Assembly (NCBI GenBank): GCA_030533445.1
Contig: CM060066.1
Coordinates: 34,976,235-35,040,234 of the forward strand
Length of the DNA: 64,000 nt
From: Cyprinodon diabolis
Lineage: Eukaryota; Chordata; Actinopteri; Cyprinodontiformes; Cyprinodontidae
Direction: 5' to 3'
Part shown: positions 11,056 to 22,209 of the stretch, piece by piece
How positions within the stretch are numbered: the stretch's first letter is position 1
How the letters are laid out: every line of letters starts with the position of its first letter
Notes under the pieces: generated by a model
Databases searched by the model: none
Told to the model about the DNA's origin: nothing
What the model saw: only the letters and a program-made list of their open reading frames with translations
Made by a program: the position numbers and the translations under genes

Positions 11056-11562
11056 CTACTCAAAACAAAAAAAATCATTAAAAATCCATAGTTTGCAATA
11101 AAATCCCGAAAAAAATCACAAATGTCAAGGAACACATCTTGCATGTCCTAGATTTTTTTTAGATGATTTATTAAATAATTTAAAGAAAGAAAAATCTTTA
11201 AACTTGAATGCCATATACTGCGGCAGTTGAAAACCCCATAAGATGCTCAAACATGCATAGATTCACGCCAAACTTGGCAGTCTTTTCTATAATCAGAGGA
11301 TAAATAACTGTTCCAAATTTGGCTAGGATTGCTATAAAACTTTTTGATATACAACAATTTCCTGTTAACACAAACTTTTGAAAAATCAGAGTGACAGACT
11401 TTTAAGAAGAGCTATGCTGTTTTTACCATCAAACAAGTAGTGATTAGAGGAATATATTTCAAAAGTCTTAGCTCTTTTGGGAAAACGACTGATTTTTTAG
11501 AAATATTTTAACATAGTGATTCTATTTTCATAAGGGTGCCGTTTGATTCAAAATGGCTGACT
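11056..11562 (+). repeat. Diverged terminal monomer (U1 copy)
   Basis: The first ~340 bp follow the ordinary 508-bp monomer. The last part is a diverged version with the same layout (ACTTTTAAGAAGAGCTATG in place of ACTTTAAAGAAGCGCTTTG, ending AAAATGGCTGACTTCATG). A copy closes every monomer block: starts at 11056, 15323, 19982, 24047, 28376, 32110, 36903, 41024, 43408, 46967, 51035, 55201, 59484 and 63546 (cut by the window). Its constant last position marks the transition from array to tail. Confidence 0.88.
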
Positions 11563-11720
11563 TCATGAGAGGTTTAGACCATGGCTCCAATGAAACTTTT
11601 TGTAGGCGGAGAGCTCATACAGATGTGTGCCAAGTTTCATTATCCTAGGAACGAGCATGGCTAGGGGCTGAATTATTTCCTGGCATTATCTGTCCACTTG
11701 ACCAACTATTAGGCGAGAAC

Positions 11721-11913
11721 GCAAACTTTTGAAAAATCAGAGTGACGGACTTTAAAGAAGCGCTTTGCTATTGTAACCAGCTTACAGCAGGCTTTGTAAA
11801 GAACGTATTTTGAAAGTTTTAGCTCATTAGGATAAAAGGCTGATTTTATACAATTTTTTGAAAAAAGGTCAGTGCTTTCACAAGAGAGTAAATTGTAATT
11901 CAAAATGGCCGAC
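11721..11913 (+). repeat. Orphan half-monomer in tail A
   Basis: About 193 bp equal to the 3' part of the 508-bp monomer (from GCAAACTTTTG to AAAATGGCCGAC) is embedded in the tail, detached from the block by ~160 bp of tail sequence. Equivalent copies lie at 24712-24904 (U4), 32775-32967 (U6) and 55864-56056 (U11). In U8 (41689-41882) the copy continues directly into normal monomers. It is a likely substrate for out-of-register recombination. Confidence 0.85.
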
Positions 11914-14900
11914 TTCCGGTGGGGTTTAGACCATGGCTTCAAGAGGCTTTTAGTTAGGGCCTGATGAGATGCAAATGTGTTCAAAGTTTCAATATTCTAG
12001 GACTAAAAACAGCTTGGGGCTGGTGGTTTGAAGTTTGTTATTTCTAGGGGGCGCTGTAGTGTAATTAAGCCCCGCCCACAAAATATTGCTCTGGATTCCT
12101 GTTTGGAGTTGGACTAGGATCATCTCTTGTGATTTTGGTGCAGATCTGATTAATAATGAGGAAATGAGAGCCAATCGTATTTTCATGGCGAAACGCCTCA
12201 CTTCGCCATGGCACCATGGCAACACCATTTAACTCAGACTCTCTGTGCTTTAAACGAAGTTAGTCCAACATGTTTTCTATCATCTGACAAAGTTTCAAGG
12301 TGCTGGTGTTTTGAATGAGTGAAAGGGACCCTCCCAAGTGAAAAAAGTAACTTTCTTCCCTTAGGGGGCGGGGCTTAGATGATGTCATCATTTGACCATC
12401 CAGTATGGTCAAGCACCCAAAGGGGCTCCTTACTGCCAAACTTGGTTTGATTTGAATTTTTTTTGTAAAAGTTATTCAACTTTGAAATTCTTCAAAAGTA
12501 GCCTAACTTTGGGGCCCCTGGGGACCCCTTAAACATGCTCAAAAACGAAAACCCTTGATAACTTTTAATCTCCAATGCCTTAACTGCATAATGACCGAGT
12601 TTGAAGCCGATAGCTCATTATCCCTAGGAGGAGTTCGTTAAAGTTCGACATGAGCGAAAATGAAAAATGGCCAAAAATCGCACTTTGACCCAAAATGGCT
12701 GACTTCCTGTGGGTTTTAGGGCATACCTCCAAGAGACTTTTTTTCATGATTTGATGAGATCTACCTATGTGCCAAAATTCAAATCTCTGGGACTTACAGT
12801 TTCCCCCAACTCACGTTAGGTGGCGCTGTGGCGTAATTTGGGGTCGGCCATTTTGGATTCCATTATAGAACGGCTATTTCACGCGGGGGACAATTTACTG
12901 CCACGTTTTCCTGAGTTTTTGAATATGCGAAGTCCCCGTAAAATGCGTTCGAAGTGAGAAAAGAAAAATAATAATAATTAAAGCCACAAGTGGCATTGGG
13001 CGGCCCTCGCAGCTCGCACCGCCTGGTATGCTGCGACCGCGGGAACCAAGCGACCGCCTCCTTCTTGCTCCTCCCGACCCAGCAAAATGGGTTCCACGCT
13101 TTACCTCTGGGCCTGCTGAGACAACCACAGCTTTGGTCAGGAAGGGTTAAACTAGGGATAAAATATAATATCTGGGATGAATCTCATCTGTGAGATAGAT
13201 GCTGCGGCCATCTCAGGTGGTGGGTCAAAAGTATATGTTCAAAAGATGGAGAAACACCACCGCCAAAATCCACGGTTAGCGGTAATACACCCTACTCAAA
13301 ACAAAAAAAATCATTAAAAATCCATAGTTTGCAATAAAATCCCGAAAAAAATCACAAATGTCAAGGAACACATCTCGCATGTCCTAGATTTTTTTTAGAT
13401 GATTTATTAAATAATTTAAAGAAAGAAAAATCTTTAAACGTGAATGCCTTATACTGCGGCAGTTGAAAACCTCATAAGATGCTCAAACATGCATAGATTT
13501 ACGCCAAACTTGGCAGTCTTTTCTATAATCAAAGGATAAATAACTGTTCCAAATTTGGCTAGGATTGCTATAAAACTTTTTGCGATACAACAATTTCCTG
13601 TTAACACAAACTTTTGAAAAATCAGAGTGACAGACTTCAAAGAAGCGCTTTGCTATTGTAACCAGCTTACAGCAGGCTTTGTAAAGAACGTATTTTGAAA
13701 GTATTAGCTCATTTGGATAAAAGGCTGATTTTATACAATTTTTTGAAAAGAGGTCCGTGATTTCACAACAGGGTGAAATGTAATTCAAAATGGCCGACTC
13801 TACTCAAAACAAAAAAAATCATAAAAAATCCATATTTTGAAATAAAATCCCGAAAAAAATCGCAAATGTCAAGGAACACATCTCGCATGTCCTAGATTTT
13901 TTTTAGATGATTTATTAAATAATTTAAAGAAAGAAAAATCTTTAAACGTGAATGCCTTATACTGCGGCAGTTGAAAACCCCATAAGATGCTCAAACATGC
14001 ATAGATGTAGGCCAAACTTGGCAGTCTTTTCTATAATCAAAGGATAAATGAATGTTCCAAATTTGGCTAGGATTGCTATAAAACTTTTTGAGATACAACA
14101 ATTTCCTGTTAACACAAACTTTTGAGAAATCAGAGTGACGGACTTTAAAGAAGCGCTTTCCTATTGTAACCAGCTTACAGCAGGCTTTGTAAAGAACGTA
14201 TTTTGAAAGTTTTAGCTCATTTGGATAAAAGGCTGATTTTATACAATTTTTTGAAAAGAGGTCCGTGATTTTACAACAGGGTAAAATGTAATTCAAAATG
14301 GCCGACTCTACTCAAAACAAAAAAAATCATTAAAAATCCATAGTTTGCAATAAAATCCCGAAAAAAATCACAAATGTCAAGGAACACATCTTGCATGTCC
14401 TAGATTTTTTTTAGATGATTTATTAAATAATTTAAAGAAAGAAAAATCTTTAAACTTGAATGCCATATACTGCGGCAGTTGAAAACCCCATAAGATGCTC
14501 AAACATGCATAGATTCACGCCAAACTTGGCAGTCTTTTCTATAATCAAAGGATAAATAACTGTTCCAAATTTGGCTAGGATTGCTATAAAACTTTTTGCG
14601 ATATAACAATTTCCTGTTAACACAAACTTTTGAAAAATAGGAGTGACAGACTTTAAAAAAGCGCTTTGCTATTGTAACCAGCTTACAGCAGGCTTTGGAA
14701 AGAACGTATTTTGAAAGTATTAGCTCATTTGGATAAAAGACTGATTTTATACAATTTTTTGAAAAGAGGTCCGTGATTTCACAACAGGGTGAAATGTAAT
14801 TCAAAATGGCCGACTCTACTCAAAACAAAAAAAATCATAAAAAATCCATATTTTGAAATAAAATCCAGAAAAAATCGCAAATGTCAAGGAACACATCTCG

Positions 14901-15816
14901 CATGTCCTAGATTTTTTTTAGATGATTTATTAAATAATTTAAAGAAAGAAAAATCTTTAAACGTGAATGCCTTATAGTGCGGCAGTTGAAAACCCCATAA
15001 GATGCTCAAACATGCATAGATTCACGCCAAACTTGGCAGTCTTTTCTATAATCAAAGGATAAATAAATGTTCCAAATTTGGCTAGGATTGCTATAAAACT
15101 TTTTGAGATACAACAATTTCCTGTTAACACAAACCTTTGAGAAATCAGAGTGACGGACTTTAAAGAAGCGCTTTCCTATTGTAACCAGCTTACAGCAGGC
15201 TTTGTAAAGAACGTATTTTGAAAGTTTTAGCTCATTTGGATAAAAGGCTGATTTTATACAATTTTTTGAAAAGAGGTCCGTGATTTCACAACAGGGTGAA
15301 ATGTAATTCAAAATGGCCGACTCTACTCAAAACAAAAAAAATCATAAAAAATCCATAGTTTGCAATAAAATCCCGAAAAAAATCGCAAATGTCAAGGAAC
15401 ACATCTTGCATGTCCTAGATTTTTTTTAGATGATTTATGAAATAATTTAAAGAAAGAAAAATCTTTAAACTTGAATGCCATATACTGCGGCAGTTGAAAA
15501 CCCCATAAGATGCTCAAACATGCATAGATTCATGCCAAACTTGGCAGTCTTTTCTATAATCAAAGGATAAATAACTATTCCAAATTTGGCTACGATTGCT
15601 TTAAAACTTTTTGAAATACAACAATTTCCTGTTAACACAAACTTTTGAAAAATTAGAGTGACGGACTTTTAAGAAGAGCTATGCTGTGTTTACCGTCATA
15701 CAAGTAGCTATTAGAGGAATATATTCCAAAAGTCCTAGCGTTTTTGGGAAAACGACTGATTTTTTAGAAATATTTTAACATAGTGATTCTATTTTCATAA
15801 GGGTGACGTTTGATTC

Positions 15817-17520
15817 AAAATGGCCGACTTCATGAGAGGTTTAGACCATGGGCCCAAGAGACTTTTTTGTAGGTCCTGAGGGGTTACATAAGTGGTCCAA
15901 GTTTCAGAACTCTCAGTCATAACATGGCACGGGGCTTACCCTTTGTTTCCCTGCCTAATGACCAAGTTTGGCGCTTGGCCACGCCCACATGCTTTGATTT
16001 AGAAAAATTCCTTTGATAACTTTTGATCCCCAATGTCTCAAGTCATTATACGGTGAATATAAAGTGTGTAACTCAAAAGCTCTAGGAGGAGTTCGCTCAA
16101 ATAGGTCACAAAGGTAAGAAAGCAAAGGGATTTCTTTGATTCAAAATGGCCGACTTCCTGTGTGATTTGGACCATGGCCCCAAGAGACTTTTTTGTAGGT
16201 CCTGAGGGGTTACATAAGTGGTCCAAGTTTCAGAACTCTCAGTCATAACATGGCACGGGGCTTACCCTTTGTTTCCCTGCCTAATGACCAAGTTTGACGC
16301 CTGGCCACGCCCACATGCTTTGATGTAGAAAAATTCCTTTGATAACTTTTGATCCCCAATGCCTCAAGTCAAGTTGGAGTTAGTTTGAAGCCTGTGACTC
16401 AAAAGCTGTAGGAGGAGTTCGTTCAAATATAGAGGCTATAAAGTGCAAAATTACGGTGAAAATTTGAACTTCAATCAAAAATGGCCGACTTCCTGTGGGG
16501 TTTAGACCATGGGTCCAAGAGGCTTTTTTGTAGGTCCTGGGGTGTTTAACATGTGTGCAAACTTTCATAATCCTAAGTCATTGCATGGCTTGGGGCTGGT
16601 CGTTTTAGTTTTTCTAGGGGGCGCTGTATAGAAAGTAAGCCACGCCCATCGATTATTGGCCTAGATTCTTGTGTGGGCTTGGACCAAGTTCCATCCTAGT
16701 GACTTTGGTGCAGATTGAAGGATCTATGAGGAGATGAGAGCCAAAAGTATGATCACGGCGAAACACCTGACTTTGCCGGGTCACCATAGCAACACCATTT
16801 AACTCAAAATCTTTGTGCTTTAAACGAAGTTAGACCAACATGTTTTCTATCATCTGACAAAGTTTCAAGGTGCTGGTGTTTAATATGACTGAAAGGGACC
16901 CTCCCAAGTGAAAAAAGTGACTTTCTTCCCTTAGGGGGCGGGGCTTAGATGATGTCATCATTTGACCATCCAGTATGGTCAAGCACCCAAAGGGGCTCCT
17001 TACTGCCTAACTTGGTTTGATTTGAACTTTTTTTGTAAAAGTTATTCCACTTTGAAATTCTTCAAAAGTGCCCTAACTTTGGGGCCCCTGGGGACCCCTT
17101 AAACATGCTCAAAAACGAAAACCTTTGATAACTTTTAATCTCCAATGCCTTAACTGCATAATGACCGAGTTTGAAGCCGATAGCTCATTATCCCTAGGAG
17201 GAGTTCGTTAAAGTTCGACATGAGCGAAAATGAAAAATGGCCAAAAATCGCACTTTGACCCAAAATGGCTGACTTCCTGTGGGTTTTAGGGCATACCTCC
17301 AAGAGACTTTTTTTCATGATTTGAGGTGATCTACCTGTGTGCCAAAGTTCAAATCTCTGGGACTTACAGTTTCCCCCAACTCACGTTAGGGGGCGCTGTG
17401 GCGTAATTTGGGGGCGGCCATTTTGGATTCCATTATAGACCGGCTATTTCACGCGGGGGACAATTTACTGCCACGTTTTCCTGAGTTTTTGAATATGCGA
17501 AGTCCCCGTAAAATGCGTTT
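15817..17520 (+). repeat. Tail type B: nested ~330-bp and ~780-bp sub-repeats (U2 copy)
   Basis: Successive segments open with AAAATGGCCGAC, continue with GTTTAGACCATGG, CCAAGAGAC/GGCTTTTTTG and TAGGTCCTG, and carry GTGTGCCAA- or GTGGTCCAA-TTTCA phrases. The first two copies are ~325-340 bp. The third is extended to ~780 bp and adds a CTCF-like core, CACCATAGCAACACCATTT, a GGGGGCGGGGCTT Sp1-like box and the near-palindrome ATGATGTCATCAT. The same tail is present in U3, U5, U7, U8, U9, U10 and U12. The monomer, terminal monomer and tail therefore appear to be ancient duplicates of a common building block. No coding potential recognised. Confidence 0.8.
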
Positions 17521-17535
17521 GAAGTGAGAAAAGAA

Positions 17536-17536
17536 A

Positions 17537-17581
<45 letters not shown>
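17536..17581 (+). repeat. AAT microsatellite at end of U2
   Basis: About 15 AAT repeats between the end of the tail (GAGAAAAGAAA) and the terminal hairpin module. The tract is of very different length in different units: only a few repeats at the ends of U1, U3, U8, U9 and U12, long at U2, U5 and U10. Confidence 0.95.
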
Positions 17582-17583
<2 letters not shown>

Positions 17584-17636
17584 GAAACTTTCGAAATACA
17601 ATAGGCCTTCGCAGCGCTTTGCTGCTCGGGCCTAAT
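17582..17636 (+). other. 55-bp terminal hairpin module of U2
   Basis: AAGAAACTTTCG leads into AGGCC-TTC-GCAGC / GCTTT / GCTGC-TCG-GGCCT, a stem of two 5-bp helices around a 3x3 internal loop, then AAT and directly TAAAGCC of the next unit. Its left arm GGCCTTCGCAGC (17604-17615) repeats the head block GGCCCTCGCAGC, and the right arm (17621-17632) is nearly its reverse complement. Such a 3' stem-loop is known from Helitron/Helentron termini; assignment here is inference. Equivalent 55-bp modules end U4, U5 (twice), U7 and U10. Confidence 0.75.
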
Positions 17637-20600
17637 TAAAGCCACAAGTGGCATTGGGCGGCCCTCGCAGCTCACACCGCCTGGTATGCTGCGACCGCGG
17701 GAACCAAGCGACCGCCTCCTTCTTGCTCCTCCCGACCCAGCAAAATGGGTTCCACGCTTTACCTCTGGGCCTGCTGAGACAACCACAGCTTTGGTCAGGA
17801 AGGGTTAAACTAGGGATAAAATATAATATCTGGGATGAATCTCATCTGTGAGATAGATGCTGCGGCCATCTCAGGTGGTGGGTCAAAAGTATATGTTCAA
17901 AAGATGGAGAAACACCACTGCCAAAATCCACGGTTAGCGGTAATACACCCTACTCAAAACAAAAAAAATCATTAAAAATCCATAGTTTGCAATAAAATCC
18001 CGAAAAAAATCACAAATGTCAAGGAACACATCTCGCATGTCCTAGATTTTTTTTAGATGATTTATTAAATAATTTAAAGAAAGAAAAATCTTTAAACGTG
18101 AATGCCTTATACTGCGGTAGTTGAAAACCTCATAAGATGCTCAAACATGCATAGATTTACGCCAAACTTGGCAGTCTTTTCTATAATCAAAGGATAAATA
18201 ACTGTTCCAAATTTGGCTAGGATTGCTATAAAACTTTTTGCGATACAACAATTTCCTGTTAACACAAACTTTTGAAAAATCAGAGTGACAGACTTCAAAG
18301 AAGCGCTTTGCTATTGTAACCAGCTTACAGCAGGCTTTGTAAAGAACGTATTTTGAAAGTATTAGCTCATTTGGATAAAAGGCTGATTTTATACAATTTT
18401 TTGAAAAGAGGTCCGTGATTTCACAACAGGGTGAAATGTAATTCAAAATGGCCGACTCTACTCAAAACAAAAAAAATCATAAAAAATCCATATTTTGAAA
18501 TAAAATCCAGAAAAAAATCGCAAATGTCAAGGAACACATCTCGCATGTCCTAGATTTTTTTTAGATGATTTATTAAATAATTTAAAGAAAGAAAAATCTT
18601 TAAACGTGAATGCCTTATACTGCGGCAGTTGAAAACCCCATAAGATGCTCAAACATGCATAGATGTACGCCAAACTTGGCAGTCTTTTCTATAATCAAAG
18701 GATAAATGAATGTTCCAAATTTGGCTAGGATTGCTATAAAACTTTTTGAGATACAACAATTTCCTGTTAACACAAACTTTTGAGAAATCAGAGTGACGGA
18801 CTTTAAAGAAGCGCTTTCCTATTGTAACCAGCTTACAGCAGGCTTTGTAAAGAACGTATTTTGAAAGTTTTAGCTCATTTGGATAAAAGGCTGATTTTAT
18901 ACAATTTTTTGAAAAGAGGTCCGTGATTTTACAACAGGGTAAAATGTAATTCAAAATGGCCGACTCTACTCAAAACAAAAAAAATCATTAAAAATCCATA
19001 GTTTGCAATAAAATCCCGAAAAAAATCACAAATGTCAAGGAACACATCTTGCATGTCCTAGATTTTTTTTAGATGATTTATTAAATAATTTAAAGAAAGA
19101 AAAATCTTTAAACTTGAATGCCATATACTGCGGCAGTTGAAAACCCCATAAGATGCTCAAACATGCATAGATTCACGCCAAACTTGGCAGTCTTTTCTAT
19201 AATCAAAGGATAAATAACTGTTCCAAATTTGGCTAGGATTGCTATAAAACTTTTTGCGATATAACAATTTCCTGTTAACACAAACTTTTGAAAAATAGGA
19301 GTGACAGACTTTAAAAAAGCGCTTTGCTATTGTAACCAGCTTACAGCAGGCTTTGGAAAGAACGTATTTTGAAAGTATTAGCTCATTTGGATAAAAGACT
19401 GATTTTATACAATTTTTTGAAAAGAGGTCCGTGATTTCACAACAGGGTGAAATGTAATTCAAAATGGCCGACTCTACTCAAAACAAAAAAAATCATAAAA
19501 AATCCATATTTTGAAATAAAATCCAGAAAAAAATCGCAAATGTCAAGGAACACATCTAGCATGTCCTAGATTTTTTTTAGATGATTTATTAAATAATTTA
19601 AAGAAAGAAAAATCTTTAAACGTGAATGCCTTATAGTGCGGCAGTTGAAAACCCCATAAGATGCTCAAACATGCATAGATTCACGCCAAACTTGGCAGTC
19701 TTTTCTATAATCAAAGGATAAATAAATGTTCCAAATTTGGCTAGGATTGCTATAAAACTTTTTGAGATACAACAATTTCCTGTTAACACAAACCTTTGAG
19801 AAATCAGAGTGACGGACTTTAAAGAAGCGCTTTCCTATTGTAACCAGCTTACAGCAGGCTTTGTAAAGAACGTATTTTGAAAGTTTTAGCTCATTTGGAT
19901 AAAAGGCTGATTTTATACAATTTTTTGAAAAGAGGTCCGTGATTTCACAACAGGGTGAAATGTAATTCAAAATGGCCGACTCTACTCAAAACAAAAAAAA
20001 TCATAAAAAATCCATAGTTTGCAATAAAATCCCGAAAAAAATCGCAAATGTCAAGGAACACATCTTGCATGTCCTAGATTTTTTTAGATGATTTATGAAA
20101 TAATTTAAAGAAAGAAAAATCTTTAAACTTGAATGCCATATACTGCGGCAGTTGAAAACCCCATAAGATGCTCAAACATGCATAGATTCATGCCAAACTT
20201 GGCAGTCTTTTCTATAATCAAAGGATAAATAACTATTCCAAATTTGGCTACGATTGCTATAAAACTTTTTGAAATACAACAATTTCCTGTTAACACAAAC
20301 TTTTGAAAAATTAGAGTGACGGACTTTTAAGAAGAGCTATGCTGTGTTTACCGTCATACAAGTAGCTATTAGAGGAATATATTCCAAAAGTCCTAGCTCT
20401 TTTGGGAAAACGACTGATTTTTTAGAAATATTTTAACATAGTGATTCTATTTTCATAAGGGTGACGTTTGATTCAAAATGGCCGACTTCATGAGAGGTTT
20501 AGACCATGGGCCCAAGAGACTTTTTTGTAGGTCCTGAGGGGTTACATAAGTGGTCCAAGTTTCAGAACTCTCAGTCATAACATGGCACGGGGCTTACCCT

Positions 20601-22209
20601 TTGTTTCCCTGCCTAATGACCAAGTTTGGCGCTTGGCCACGCCCACATGCTTTGATTTAGAAAAATTCCTTTGATAACTTTTGATCCCCAATGTCTCAAG
20701 TCATTATACGGTGAATATAAAGTGTGTAACTCAAAAGCTCTAGGAGGAGTTCGCTCAAATAGGTCACAAAGGTAAGAAAGCAAAGGGATTTCTTTGATTC
20801 AAAATGGCCGACTTCCTGTGTGATTTGGACCATGGCCCCAAGAGACTTTTTTGTAGGTCCTGAGGGGTTACATAAGTGGTCCAAGTTTCAGAACTCTCAG
20901 TCATAACATGGCACGGGGCTTACCCTTTGTTTCCCTGCCTAATGACCAAGTTTGACGCCTGGCCACGCCCACATGCTTTGATGTAGAAAAATTCCTTTGA
21001 TAAATTTTGATCCCCAATGCCTCAAGTCAAGTTGGAGTTAGTTTGAAGCCTGTGACTCAAAAGCTGTAGGAGGAGTTCGTTCAAATATAGAGGCTATAAA
21101 GTGCAAAATTACGGTGAAAATTTGAACTTCAATCAAAAATGGCCGACTTCCTGTGGGGTTTAGACCATGGGTCCAAGAGGCTTTTTTGTAGGTCCTGGGG
21201 TGTTTAACATGTGTGCCAACTTTCATAATCCTAAGTCATTGCATGGCTTGGGGCTGGTCGTTTTAGTTTTTCTAGGGGGCGCTGTATAGAAAGTAAGCCA
21301 CGCCCATCGATTATTGGCCTAGATTCTTGTGTGGGCTTGGACCAAGTTCCATCCTAGTGACTTTGGTGCAGATTGAAGGATCTATGAGGAGATGAGAGCC
21401 AAAAGTATGATCACGGCGAAACACCTGACTTTGCCGGGTCACCATAGCAACACCATTTAACTCAAAATCTTTGTGCTTTAAACGAAGTTAGACCAACATG
21501 TTTTCTATCATCTGACAAAGTTTCAAGGTGCTGGTGTTTAATATGACTGAAAGGGACCCTCCCAAGTGAAAAAAGTGACTTTCTTCCCTTAGGGGGCGGG
21601 GCTTAGATGATGTCATCATTTGACCATCCAGTATGGTCAAGCACCCAAAGGGGCTCCTTACTGCCTAACTTGGTTTGATTTGAACTTTTTTTGTAAAAGT
21701 TATTCCACTTTGAAATTCTTCAAAAGTGCCCTAACTTTGGGGCCCCTGGGGACCCCTTAAACATGCTCAAAAACGAAAACCTTTGATAACTTTTAATCTC
21801 CAATGCCTTAACTGCATAATGACCGAGTTTGAAGCCGATAGCTCATTATCCCTAGGAGGAGTTCGTTAAAGTTCGACATGAGCGAAAATGAAAAATGGCC
21901 AAAAATCGCACTTTGACCCAAAATGGCTGACTTCCTGTGGGTTTTAGGGCATACCTCCAAGAGACTTTTTTTCATGATTTGAGGTGATCTACCTGTGTGC
22001 CAAAGTTCAAATCTCTGGGACTTACAGTTTCCCCCAACTCACGTTAGGGGGCGCTGTGGCGTAATTTGGGGGCGGCCATTTTGGATTCCATTATAGACCG
22101 GCTATTTCACGCGGGGGACAATTTACTGCCACGTTTTCCTGAGTTTTTGAATATGCGAAGTCCCCGTAAAATGCGTTTGAAGTGAGAAAAGAAAAATAAT
22201 AATAATAAT
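17637..22209 (+). repeat. Unit U3 (4573 bp, tail type B)
   Basis: Monomers start at 17950, 18458, 18966 and 19474; terminal monomer at 19982; tail B to the AAT run at ~22195. CTCF-like cores: 21274-21283 and 22046-22055. Monomer-by-monomer it parallels U2, with a few private changes (for example a shortened T run in the terminal monomer near 20080). It lacks the 55-bp hairpin module, so a short AAT run joins U4 directly. Confidence 0.93.

Larger units (their letters stand above)
8711..12978 (+). repeat. Unit U1 (4268 bp, tail type A)
   Basis: Head 8711-9023; four monomers starting at 9024, 9532, 10040 and 10548; diverged terminal monomer 11056-11562; tail A 11563-12978 with an orphan half-monomer at 11721-11913. 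CTCF-like cores at 12046-12055 (AGGGGGCGCT) and 12828-12837 (AGGTGGCGCT, the only copy with T at the fourth position). The unit ends in a short AAT run that passes straight into U2 without the 55-bp hairpin module. Confidence 0.93.
12979..17636 (+). repeat. Unit U2 (4658 bp, tail type B)
   Basis: Monomers start at 13292, 13800, 14308 and 14816 (the last is 507 bp); the terminal monomer starts at 15323. Tail B follows with three degenerate sub-repeats opening with AAAATGGCCGACTTC near 15817, 16141 and 16480, and a fourth (AAAATGGCTGACTTCCTG) near 17263. CTCF-like cores: 16616-16625 and 17388-17397, the latter ~20 bp before GGCGGCCATTTTGG (17412-17425). Ends with a long AAT tract and the 55-bp hairpin module. 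The order of monomer variants matches U3, U5 and U12, so these four are close relatives. Confidence 0.93.

Noticed and set aside
12379..12392. ATGATGTCATCAT near-palindrome as a functional CRE
   Set aside because: It is a one-base variant of the CRE core (TGATGTCA), perhaps from CpG decay. It recurs only as part of the tail and is missing from U6/U11; evidence is too weak to annotate separately.
16038..16568. 62-codon minus-strand frames in tail B (recurring in each unit)
   Set aside because: They are short, lie in degenerate sub-repeats, and recur only because the tails recur.
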